From Candidatus Njordarchaeum guaymasense (GTDB taxonomy: Archaea > Asgardarchaeota > Njordarchaeia > Njordarchaeales > Njordarchaeaceae): a stretch of 10,653 bases of DNA. Below, piece after piece: positions 1-6,685 of this stretch. The stretch's first letter is position 1. Each line of letters begins with the position of its first letter. The stretch spans positions 1 to 10,653 of the forward strand of contig JAUQYT010000052.1 in the NCBI GenBank assembly GCA_030587605.1, in the 5' to 3' direction. Under the pieces are notes generated by a model. It saw nothing but the letters and a program-made list of their open reading frames with translations, did not search any database and was not told where the DNA came from. A program made the translations under genes and the position numbers.

Positions 1-186
1 GCACCTATTCTTTCACCAAGAGAACCATACGAGCGCGTTGGGCTGACTTCCAACTGTGTGTTTACAAGTGGCGCGGTACTCGAAGAAGATGGGGAAGTCA
101 AAATCTATTACGGTGGTGCGGATACTGTTCAGTGCGTGGCGACTGCGCGTCTGGGAGATCTTATTGAAGCTTGTTTTAACAGATAA
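1..186 (+). CDS. GH130 beta-mannoside phosphorylase, C-terminal end (5' cut off by window)
   Basis: An open frame runs from base 1 to a TAA at 184-186, giving 61 residues with no start in the window. The sequence reads PILSPREPYE, then a segment with GAVLEEDGEV, IYYGGADT and finally ATARLGDLIEACF. This pattern (PREPYE, GAVLE-DG, IYYG-ADT, ATA-L-DL) is the conserved C-terminal end of GH130 glycosidase-phosphorylases, which cleave beta-mannosyl-glucose, beta-mannosyl-GlcNAc or manno-oligosaccharides with phosphate to give mannose 1-phosphate in the cytoplasm. The five-bladed propeller core and catalytic Asp lie outside the window, so the subfamily and substrate cannot be read. It lies on the same strand as the GH94 gene, 260 bases upstream. 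Family assignment is from memory of the motif pattern and is fairly secure; substrate is inference. Confidence 0.85.
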   Translation, partial: APILSPREPYERVGLTSNCVFTSGAVLEEDGEVKIYYGGADTVQCVATARLGDLIEACFNR

Positions 187-446
187 GCAACAACAAATAG
201 GAATCGCTGTGTGCTTTTCCATTCCTTTCATAAGAACAAGAAAGTAAAAGTTAGATCCTTGTGATTCCCTTGGTTTCAATCCTTCTGTGGCGGTTTCAAG
301 AGAGCGTGAGATTAATCAGCATTTCAAACTGCGTTTTGTGAGTCTCAAGCAGCACTCTCTCCGCGCATATTACGTTCTGGTTGTTTTACTTTGTCTACCG
401 TCACCTCTAAAAAAGGCTAAAAGCAACTTAGGAGGCATACTACGCC
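187..446. other. 260-base intergenic region upstream of GH94; no gene recognised
   Basis: This gap separates the GH130 stop from the GH94 start. Short frames cross it (for example GTG at 287 to 508), but none resembles a known protein, and that one runs on out of frame into GH94. The region is AT-rich with pyrimidine tracts near 209-230 that could end the GH130 transcript. Possible TATA-like boxes for GH94 are around 366-373 (CATATTAC) and 405-413; the first would give a leader of about 50 bases that includes the ribosome-binding site. I cannot choose between them. The size of the gap suggests GH94 has its own promoter rather than relying only on read-through from GH130. Confidence 0.4.
430..435 (+). 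promoter_or_regulatory. Shine-Dalgarno site deciding the TTG start of GH94
   Basis: AGGAGG ends 11 bases before the TTG at 447. In that frame a TAG at 429-431 blocks any start further upstream, and no ATG or GTG occurs before the conserved GH94 N-terminus. TTG 447 is therefore the best start, with TTG 459 as the only near alternative. The spacing is slightly long. Confidence 0.7.
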
Positions 447-2816
447 TTGGGCGTCATTTTGGGTTATGGATACTTTTCACGAAACTACAAGGAATATGTC
501 GTCATTAGACCTGACACCCCTACGCCGTGGATCAACTATCTAAGCAATAACGAATACTGTGCCATAATCTCCAACACTGCCGGAGGATATAGTTTTCACC
601 TGGACCCAAGAGACAAGAGGATTCTCAGATATAGGTACAACAACTTGCCCACTGATAGGCCGGGAAGATACCTCTATGTCAGAGACAACAAAACTGGGGA
701 ATACTGGTCTCCGACATGGCAACCTGTCCTTAAGAAGCTAGGCAAGTATAAATGCAGACATGGATTAGGATACACCGAAATATCCTCTTCATATTTGGGG
801 ATAGACGCTGAAGTCACGTATTTTGTGCCCGTGGAAAACAACTTGGAGATTTGGATGTTAACCTTGAGAAACGGCTCTTCCGGGAAAAAGGAATTAACAG
901 TCTTTTCCTACGCTGAGTTCTGTCTCTGGCAAGCCTTCAATGACCTCACCGACCTTCAATGCAGTCAAGGCTTAGGAGTAGCCAAATACGAGGACGACGC
1001 CATTTTCTACAGCTTCTTCGACGTAGGTACCGGATACGCCTTCTTCGCCTCGAGCGGAACAGTCACTGGACACGACTGCGACAGGGAGAAGTTCATCGGT
1101 CTCTACCGAAGCGAATCTGACCCAATAGCCGTAGAAAGAGGTCAATGCTTCAACTCTGAAGCTAAAGGAGGCAACCCAATCGCAGCTACGAGCAATGCTG
1201 TGAAACTCCGTCCGGGAGAAGCAAAGACAATAATATTCATCCTTGGTGTAGTGGAGAAGAAGTCTGAGGCTAAGAAGTACATTCAGAAATTCAACAAAAA
1301 GTCCAGTGTGGACGCCGAGTTTCAAAAGCAAAAGGAACATTGGAACGTGTATCTCAGCAACCTTAGCGTTAACACTCCTGACAGAGAGTTCAACGTCATG
1401 ATCAACGTTTGGAACCAATACCAGTGCAGGACAACCTTTGAGTGGTCTAGATACGTGTCCTTCTACGAAACTGGCATAGGAAGAGGAATGGGCTTCCGAG
1501 ACAGCAACCAAGACACTCTAGGCGTGGTCCACGCCCTGCCAAAAAGCGTACGTCAGCGCATCCTAGACCTCGCCAAGAACCAGTTCGAAAATGGCCACGT
1601 CTACCACCTCTATTATCCTCTCACCGGAGAAGGAGGCTTCCCACCCTACGTGAAAGAGCAGATGAAATTCTTTAGTGATGATCATCTCTGGCTGATCCTG
1701 TCGACGTGCGAGTACATCAAAGAAACAGGCGACATGACTATTCTAGACGAAAACGTCAGCTTCGTTGAAGGCTCAAGCGCAAGCCTATATGAACACTTGA
1801 AAAAGTCCACTGACTTTACTCTCAACAACATGGGCAAGCATGGCATGCCCCTCTTAGGAACGGCTGACTGGAACGACCCTCAAAGCTTACCCGGCCCCAA
1901 CTACGCGGCGGAAAGCATATGGACCGCCATGTTTTTTCATAAAATGCTTCTAGAACTAGAGGAACTTTGTAGAGAGTATAAACAAGAGAAGGATGCCCAA
2001 AGATTCGCGGCAATAGCTGACAAAACCAAGAACCATGTGAACGATACGGCGTGGGACGGGAATTGGTACATCCGCGCATATGATGACTCGGGAAGTCTTG
2101 TCGGAAGTTCAAGGAACAAGGAGGGGAAGATATACATCAACACTCAATCGTGGGCTGTCATTAGTCAGATCGCCCCAAAGCAGAGGGGAATACAGTGCAT
2201 GGACTCGGTGAAAAAGCATTTGGACACTAGGTACGGGATAATGCTTCTCGCTCCAGCCTACTCAAGGTACTGCTCTGAGATAGGAGCACTGACCAGTTAC
2301 GTCCCTGGACTGAAGGAGAATGCCTCTATCTGGAGCCATGCCAATGCTTGGGCGATCTTGGCGGAGTGTATGCTCGGGCGCGGAGACCGAGCCTACCAAT
2401 ACTACAAGAATCTTGCCCCTCCTACCAAAAACAAGATTGCGAGGATTCACGGAGCTGAGCCATACGTATACGCCCAGACGATCGCTGGCAAAGATCATCC
2501 TAACTTTGGGGCGGCAAGACAGTCGTGGCTTACAGGAACCGCGGCGTGGATGTTCAGAGTGGCGACTAACTGGATTCTGGGCATAAGACCGCAATATCGT
2601 GGATTGCTTGTCGACCCGTGCATACCAAAGTATTGGACAGAATTCGAAATCACCCGCCATTTTAGGAACTCCATCTATGAAGTGAGAGTCAGTAATCCAG
2701 ACCGTGTATCTAAAGGAATTAAGGACGTGACTGTAGACGGGAAGAAATTGAAGACCAGTCTGATTCCTCCGTTTACTGATGGAAAGAGGCATACAGTGCT
2801 GATTGCAATGGGGTAG
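447..2816 (+). CDS. GH94 inverting phosphorylase (cellobiose/chitobiose phosphorylase family)
   Basis: This 789-residue protein has the normal length of single-unit GH94 enzymes, formerly called glycosyltransferase 36. They cleave a beta-linked disaccharide with phosphate, inverting the anomer, to give an alpha-sugar 1-phosphate. The N-terminal beta-sandwich starts with YGYF...EYVITRPDTPTPW-type sequence (residues 7-29) and ISNTAGGYSF (41-50). The (alpha/alpha)6 barrel carries GIGRGMGFRDSNQD (343-356), ADWND (473-477; one Asp here is the expected general acid), SHANAW (630-635) and SWLTGTAAW (693-701; the Thr-Gly pair and a nearby His form the phosphate site in the family). No signal peptide is visible, so it is cytoplasmic. 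The start is TTG and the stop TAG. After PLTGEGG (391-397) there is an unusual loop, and the residue after DWND is Pro where the cellobiose phosphorylases I recall have Cys, so substrate is open. It sits next to GH130 and faces the binding-protein gene. Cellobiose, chitobiose or another beta-glucoside are all possible. Confidence 0.93.
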   Translation: MGVILGYGYFSRNYKEYVVIRPDTPTPWINYLSNNEYCAIISNTAGGYSFHLDPRDKRILRYRYNNLPTDRPGRYLYVRDNKTGEYWSPTWQPVLKKLGKYKCRHGLGYTEISSSYLGIDAEVTYFVPVENNLEIWMLTLRNGSSGKKELTVFSYAEFCLWQAFNDLTDLQCSQGLGVAKYEDDAIFYSFFDVGTGYAFFASSGTVTGHDCDREKFIGLYRSESDPIAVERGQCFNSEAKGGNPIAATSNAVKLRPGEAKTIIFILGVVEKKSEAKKYIQKFNKKSSVDAEFQKQKEHWNVYLSNLSVNTPDREFNVMINVWNQYQCRTTFEWSRYVSFYETGIGRGMGFRDSNQDTLGVVHALPKSVRQRILDLAKNQFENGHVYHLYYPLTGEGGFPPYVKEQMKFFSDDHLWLILSTCEYIKETGDMTILDENVSFVEGSSASLYEHLKKSTDFTLNNMGKHGMPLLGTADWNDPQSLPGPNYAAESIWTAMFFHKMLLELEELCREYKQEKDAQRFAAIADKTKNHVNDTAWDGNWYIRAYDDSGSLVGSSRNKEGKIYINTQSWAVISQIAPKQRGIQCMDSVKKHLDTRYGIMLLAPAYSRYCSEIGALTSYVPGLKENASIWSHANAWAILAECMLGRGDRAYQYYKNLAPPTKNKIARIHGAEPYVYAQTIAGKDHPNFGAARQSWLTGTAAWMFRVATNWILGIRPQYRGLLVDPCIPKYWTEFEITRHFRNSIYEVRVSNPDRVSKGIKDVTVDGKKLKTSLIPPFTDGKRHTVLIAMG

Positions 2817-2854
2817 ATTAATCATCAAATGCGCACGCTGACGAGGGCAATGGA

Positions 2855-2860
2855 TTTTTT
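2855..2860 (+). terminator. Possible oligo-T terminator after GH94
   Basis: A run of six T lies 38 bases after the TAG of GH94. Archaeal RNA polymerase commonly terminates at oligo-T without needing a hairpin. There is only one short run, so this is tentative. The rest of 2817-3000 between the two convergent genes holds no gene I recognise. Confidence 0.35.
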
Positions 2861-2972
2861 GGCAGTCGCTTTGTCAGTCGATGGCACGATCCCTCAAACA
2901 CGCACGAGAGAAACTACAAGATGGATTTACGTAGAATCGTCCAGTCGTTGCGTGAGTTCTGGAAGCCTATAC

Positions 2973-2983
2973 AAAGAAAAAAA
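2973..2983 (-). terminator. Oligo-T terminator of the binding-protein gene
   Basis: On the minus strand a run of seven T, then C and three T, begins 17 bases after the TAG of the solute-binding-protein gene. It follows a short C-rich stretch. This fits an archaeal oligo-T terminator for that gene, which converges on GH94. Confidence 0.5.
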
Positions 2984-3000
2984 GGGGCTTGGGATGTGAA

Positions 3001-5532
3001 CTACTTCTTCTTGAAGACAAAGGCATACGCCAAGGCCACGACTGCGATTATCACGAACAGAGCGATGACACCGTAGACCCATACTGGTATTTCGCCTGAT
3101 GGTAACGCTGTGAGAGTCATGTCATTTGTGTATGTTTGTCCTCCCGTCGCTGCATTTACTGTGGCGTTTCCCGGGTTGTACCCTTCCACGATCACGGCTA
3201 CGATGTAGGTTCCTGTCACTACCTGCAATGAGTAAGATCCGTTGGTTGCCGTGGTGGTTTGGTAGGAACCAGCAATGACCGTTGCGCCTGAAATAGCGTT
3301 TCCTGTGTCCTTGTCTGTCACAGTTCCTTTAATATAGGCTGGAACTACTGCTGCTTGCGCCACTATGAAGGTTGCGGTCAACCCCCCGATGTTAGCCAGG
3401 TAAGTTCCCAGTGTCGTTCTTGACACGTTGAACGAAACTGTCTTGGTTGCATTTGCGGCGAAGGAAATGTCTTGGCTGTCAACTACGCTTCCATTGATCA
3501 GAAGCTGTATGGTGGTCGTGCCCGCCACGCCGGTGTTTTTCGCTTGTACCGAAATCGTCGTCAGTTCTGCCGGAACTACGTTTGCTTTGCTCACGGCAAT
3601 GCTGCTGTACGTGACCGGTGCGCGTACACTTAATCCTAGGACAACTGTCTGCATAAGTCCGCTCGTTGCAGTACCGCCGAACGGGCCTGCTGGGAGAATC
3701 TTGTTGGTCGCCTTGTTGGAGAAGCCAGTCCAGTACATCGTGTTGTATTGGTACCAGTTGGGGTGTCCTCCAAATGGAATAATCGGCATGTCCGTTCCTA
3801 TGATTGTCAGTATGTTGTCAGCGACAGTCTGTTGCGCTGTTCCGGACGTTATGTCAAGCTGTCTTATGAGTTCGACGAGCTCCGGATTCCTGTAGTCACC
3901 GTAATGGTTCCAGTAGTAGTCGGTTCCGACGAACATCTGGTAGTAGCGATCGTACATCGTACCTGTGGACGAGTGCATGACGAAGTGCATGAAGTCATAG
4001 TTGAATGAGTGCCCATCTGCATCGTTGGTTCCCCAGTCTACGACTTTCTGCGTCATCGTTATGCCCAGACCGTTTTTTATCATGCTGCATCCGAGCGCAT
4101 CTATTGCTAGCACATCCGACCATCCTAGCTGATCCATGATACTCCAAGGGCCAAGCGGTACGTTTATGCCAGGCTCGCCGGTCAGAGCGTCGACAGCCCC
4201 TACCTTCGCGAGCGCCATCTGTTTGGTCCATGTTGCGTTCTCAGGCCACTGCGTGTACAGATCCAGATACTCGTCACTCGGGCCATCCTTCGTGTACCAT
4301 CTTCCGTCAAGTCCCTTAATGCAGTGCTCCTCTAGTATGGCAACTGCGGCAGATACGTTATTATATATGGCATATTGCTGTTCGATTTCCGGCCTCACAA
4401 GCGCTTTGGCAACTGCGTCATCTGAAGGTAGAAGATGTGAGGGATATGGAGATGGGTACTTCAGGTAGCCGCTGCTGACCAAGCTGATTGAATGGTAGTC
4501 CAGTGCCATGGCTATTGCTTTGTGTAGCCAGCCCTCACCCAACGGGTACTTGCGGTGGTTCGGAACCAGCAGTTTTATTGATGTTTCTGCGTAGTACGGT
4601 GGATTCGGGTCATAAGTATGTATCTGTGGCATCGACCCCATTATGGTGTCTATGCCTGGAATGAAGTTACCGCAAATGTCAATTTCGTTGTTCTGCAAGT
4701 CTAGGGCTGCGGGCGCGTTGGAATAGTGATAGCATGTATGCAGAATGTACTTCGGTGCAGGAAGCTTGCCAAACACACTTTGACCCCACCAGTTCTCGTT
4801 TCTCTGCATAATCGTCCGGTCATCGTCATGCCACGTTGGCAGGTACATTCCTGATGCGACTCTCCACGCGCTCGGCATGGTTACATTTTGCCAGTCGTTC
4901 GTGAAAGTCCGCATATTCGCACCGTATTGAGCCTCGATTTGCGTCCAGACGTGCTTTGGCAGAATATTGTACGAAAGGGTCATGTGTCTCCAAACGACCG
5001 CACTGTTTGGATATTCGGGTTTAATATGTATCCTGAATGTCTTGTTGCCAACTATCTCGAAGGATTGAAGTCTCTCTTTCAGGGGAAGCGCTTCCTGCGC
5101 CACCCAGGTCTTAGTGTCAGATGCTAGACCATAGACCCCGTAACTGTACTCGACGTCCGCGGATGTTATCGGCTGACGATCGGTCCAGTTGGCTTCCTTG
5201 CGGATTTTTACTTCTATGGTCGTGGAGTTGAGCCCCTGAATGCTCTCGCCGAGGATCTTTATAAGATCCGCCGGTGCAGATCCTTTTGCAATATTGACCC
5301 CGAACAATGGCTCATACATAAAGAAGAAGGCCATGCCCGCCTGCCCTCCGATATCCCATGGTCTAAGCGCAGTCGGAGGTCCTTCGTAGCCACTAAGCTG
5401 TAGGGTTTCATTCCTCGGTATCTCTTGCGCCGCCGTTAAAGCAATGATACCTGAAAGAGCAATCATCAAAGATCCAATTAACAGTGTGCCAATAAGTGAC
5501 GAAGATGTGATTATTTCCAGAATCCTCTTCAT
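3001..5532 (-). CDS. Membrane-anchored extracellular solute-binding protein of the Opp/Dpp type (SBP_bac_5)
   Basis: This 843-residue protein should capture the substrate outside the cell for the Opp-type transporter encoded upstream. Residues 1-35 form a signal peptide (KR, a long hydrophobic stretch, then ALTAA before Gln36) with no lipobox Cys. Residues about 40-625 are the SBP_bac_5 lobe pair, with ITSADVEYSY (122-131), LHKAIAMALD (336-345) and ADGHSFNYDF (505-514). Residues about 638-726 look like a CARDB-type beta-sandwich, 732-808 like a carboxypeptidase-regulatory-type domain (IKGTVTDKDTGNAISGATV), and 818-840 a transmembrane helix ending KKK. Many N-X-S/T sequons suggest surface glycosylation. 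SBP_bac_5 proteins bind peptides or, in Pyrococcus and Thermotoga, cello- and manno-oligosaccharides; the neighbouring phosphorylases favour sugars here (inference). The ATG at 5532 follows AGGGG, about ten bases upstream. The gene has its own promoter and lies downstream of the transporter operon rather than first in it. Confidence 0.92.
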   Translation of the reverse strand: MKRILEIITSSSLIGTLLIGSLMIALSGIIALTAAQEIPRNETLQLSGYEGPPTALRPWDIGGQAGMAFFFMYEPLFGVNIAKGSAPADLIKILGESIQGLNSTTIEVKIRKEANWTDRQPITSADVEYSYGVYGLASDTKTWVAQEALPLKERLQSFEIVGNKTFRIHIKPEYPNSAVVWRHMTLSYNILPKHVWTQIEAQYGANMRTFTNDWQNVTMPSAWRVASGMYLPTWHDDDRTIMQRNENWWGQSVFGKLPAPKYILHTCYHYSNAPAALDLQNNEIDICGNFIPGIDTIMGSMPQIHTYDPNPPYYAETSIKLLVPNHRKYPLGEGWLHKAIAMALDYHSISLVSSGYLKYPSPYPSHLLPSDDAVAKALVRPEIEQQYAIYNNVSAAVAILEEHCIKGLDGRWYTKDGPSDEYLDLYTQWPENATWTKQMALAKVGAVDALTGEPGINVPLGPWSIMDQLGWSDVLAIDALGCSMIKNGLGITMTQKVVDWGTNDADGHSFNYDFMHFVMHSSTGTMYDRYYQMFVGTDYYWNHYGDYRNPELVELIRQLDITSGTAQQTVADNILTIIGTDMPIIPFGGHPNWYQYNTMYWTGFSNKATNKILPAGPFGGTATSGLMQTVVLGLSVRAPVTYSSIAVSKANVVPAELTTISVQAKNTGVAGTTTIQLLINGSVVDSQDISFAANATKTVSFNVSRTTLGTYLANIGGLTATFIVAQAAVVPAYIKGTVTDKDTGNAISGATVIAGSYQTTTATNGSYSLQVVTGTYIVAVIVEGYNPGNATVNAATGGQTYTNDMTLTALPSGEIPVWVYGVIALFVIIAVVALAYAFVFKKK

Positions 5533-5580
5533 TTTTCCGTTTCCCCTATAGTTGGATAGAGCTTACTTATCATGCCCACC

Positions 5581-5597
5581 TTTATTTAAGATTTTTC
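5581..5597 (-). promoter_or_regulatory. Archaeal promoter (BRE plus TATA box) of the binding-protein gene
   Basis: Read on the minus strand this is GAAAAATCTTAAATAAA: a purine-rich BRE-like stretch, then a TATA-like CTTAAATAAA at 5590-5581. A transcript starting about 26 bases after the box would have a leader of roughly 25 bases, which contains the AGGGG ribosome-binding site before ATG 5532. This supports independent, strong expression of the binding protein relative to the permease operon. Confidence 0.6.
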
Positions 5598-5616
5598 ACG
5601 AACTTCTCGACATGGG

Positions 5617-5885
5617 CTAATGTCCGTACTTGCCCATAGGTTACGGTTCATCAAATCGCGCGATATGATATGAACAGAAACGGGAGTTCGGAATGACAAG
5701 CGCATCGCCTTTCTTCGGAGCCGTACACTTGCAGCGTATCGAGCTGTAGCAGAAGGCGTGGAACTCGATGGATGCTTCGCGGACAACCTAGTGACAACTT
5801 CGCGCGCGGGTCCGTGCAAACCGCAGTTGACGCCCTTCTTGAGCGTATGTTACCCAACCGGCGAGGCTGCGGGAAATTTCCGTTT
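5617..5885 (+). pseudogene. Decayed 3' end of a GH1 beta-glycosidase gene
   Basis: No intact gene lies here, but + strand frames spell out a GH1 C-terminus in pieces. From 5647 the frame reads FIKSRDMI, a TGA at 5671-5673, then TETG aligned with the GH1 nucleophile motif TENG (Glu codon 5677-5679). It continues NDKRIAFLRS (5692-5721) and LAAYRAVAEGVELDGCFA (5728-5781), matching the GH1 pattern RIEFLRSHL-AA-RA--EGV-L-GYFAW. After a one-base shift, SDNF-ARG (5790-5810) fits SLSDNFEWARGYS with the Glu-Trp codons missing. The first frame returns with VCYPTG (5845-5862), like VDYPT. Intact GH1 enzymes have about 400-500 residues and hydrolyse beta-glucosides, galactosides or mannosides; only the last 80-90 codons remain. 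The gene would have converged on the transporter operon. Identity rests on remembered family motifs; stop, shifts and gaps argue against function. Confidence 0.6.
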
Positions 5886-6673
5886 CAACATTCCCATTTC
5901 TTGTGGAGTCGGGGCACGCATGCGAAGAGATCTTTTGTGTACGAGCACGTCGGATTGGAAAAAACTTTTTCGGCAGGTCCTTGTTCAACTACCTCGCCTT
6001 GGTGCATGATAAGGACGCTGTCAGAAATGTACTGAGCTTGGGCTATGTCATGTGTAATGAACAACACCGAGATTTCTTGATCCTCTTTCAGAGACAGAAG
6101 GAGATTCAGAATACCGGCTCGAGTGGATGCATCCAGCATGCTCGTTGCTTCGTCCGCGACCATCAACTCTGAATTAATCATGAGAGGTCTCGCGATGAGT
6201 AGCCGCTGCAGTTGGCCTCCGCTCAGCTGGTGGGGGTATCTTCCGAGTATTTCTTCGGGGTTTATTCCGATTCTAGTCAATGTTGAGTGAATAATTTCTT
6301 CTCTTTTTTCTTTAGAAGGTCCACTCTTGTAGAGACCGAATGCCTCTTCAAGTATACGATCGACCTTGTAAAATGGATTGTACGCGGCATAGGGATCTTG
6401 AACAATTGCCTGTATCATCCTGTAATAATCTTGCCTGTCATATGAAAGTGCATTTTGGCCTTTGAAAAAGATGTGGCCTGAGGTTGGTTCGATGAGCCTC
6501 AATATCATCTTGGCCACGGTGGTTTTCCCGCTGCCGCTTTCACCTGCCAGAGTGACTATCTCTCCTTTTTTCATGTCGAACGTCACGTTTTTCACGGCGA
6601 CGATAGATTTCGTCCTTATTAGACCTGAAGTGTAAATCTTCGTCAGATTTTCGCAATGCAAAAGCGTCTCCAT
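5885..6673 (-). CDS. ABC transporter ATPase, OppF/DppF type
   Basis: This is the second ATPase of an Opp-type importer, pairing with the upstream OppD-like subunit to power uptake at the inner face of the membrane. With the ATG at 6673 it has 262 residues: Walker A GESGSGKT (44-51), Q-loop Gln92, signature LSGGQLQ (150-156), Walker B with Asp174-Glu175, and H-loop His208. It ends soon after SYTKDLFACVPRLHKKWEC, so it lacks the C-terminal cysteine-bearing extension seen in OppD; short OppF forms are normal in archaea. I choose 6673 rather than ATG 6706 because GAGGATG stands just upstream, conserved sequence (LLHCENLTKIY) begins there, and the earlier ATG has no ribosome-binding site. The start lies 10 bases after the OppD stop, so the two are co-transcribed and probably translationally coupled. 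No clear oligo-T terminator follows its TGA. Confidence 0.92.
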   Translation of the reverse strand: METLLHCENLTKIYTSGLIRTKSIVAVKNVTFDMKKGEIVTLAGESGSGKTTVAKMILRLIEPTSGHIFFKGQNALSYDRQDYYRMIQAIVQDPYAAYNPFYKVDRILEEAFGLYKSGPSKEKREEIIHSTLTRIGINPEEILGRYPHQLSGGQLQRLLIARPLMINSELMVADEATSMLDASTRAGILNLLLSLKEDQEISVLFITHDIAQAQYISDSVLIMHQGEVVEQGPAEKVFSNPTCSYTKDLFACVPRLHKKWEC

Positions 6674-6678
6674 TTGCT

Positions 6679-6685
6679 CATCCTC
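6679..6685 (-). promoter_or_regulatory. Ribosome-binding site deciding the OppF start
   Basis: Minus-strand GAGGATG overlaps the TGA of the OppD gene and stands five bases before ATG 6673. The alternative ATG at 6706 is preceded by a C/G-rich stretch with no such site. This favours the 262-residue form over a 273-residue one. Confidence 0.55.

Noticed and set aside
273..300. GTTTCAATCCTTCTG, which resembles the start of many archaeal CRISPR repeats, with a second GGTTTCAAG close by.
   Set aside because: There is one copy only, no regular repeat spacing, and no cas gene in the window.
287..508. A 73-codon frame on the + strand before and overlapping GH94.
   Set aside because: It has a GTG start without a ribosome-binding site, no family resemblance, and overlaps the GH94 N-terminus in another frame.
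2262..2828. A 188-codon minus-strand frame opposite the end of GH94, and a similar 179-codon one at 972-1511.
   Set aside because: They lie antisense to strongly conserved GH94 sequence and have no protein-like features of their own.
5586..5857. Two overlapping minus-strand frames (77 and 68 codons) in the gap before the binding-protein gene.
   Set aside because: They lie opposite the GH1-like remnant, look like no known protein, and one starts inside the binding-protein promoter region.
5600..5884. A possible tRNA or structured RNA in the gap.
   Set aside because: I see no GGTTCRA-type T-arm, no cloverleaf pairing and no long hairpin; the GH1-like reading explains the sequence better.
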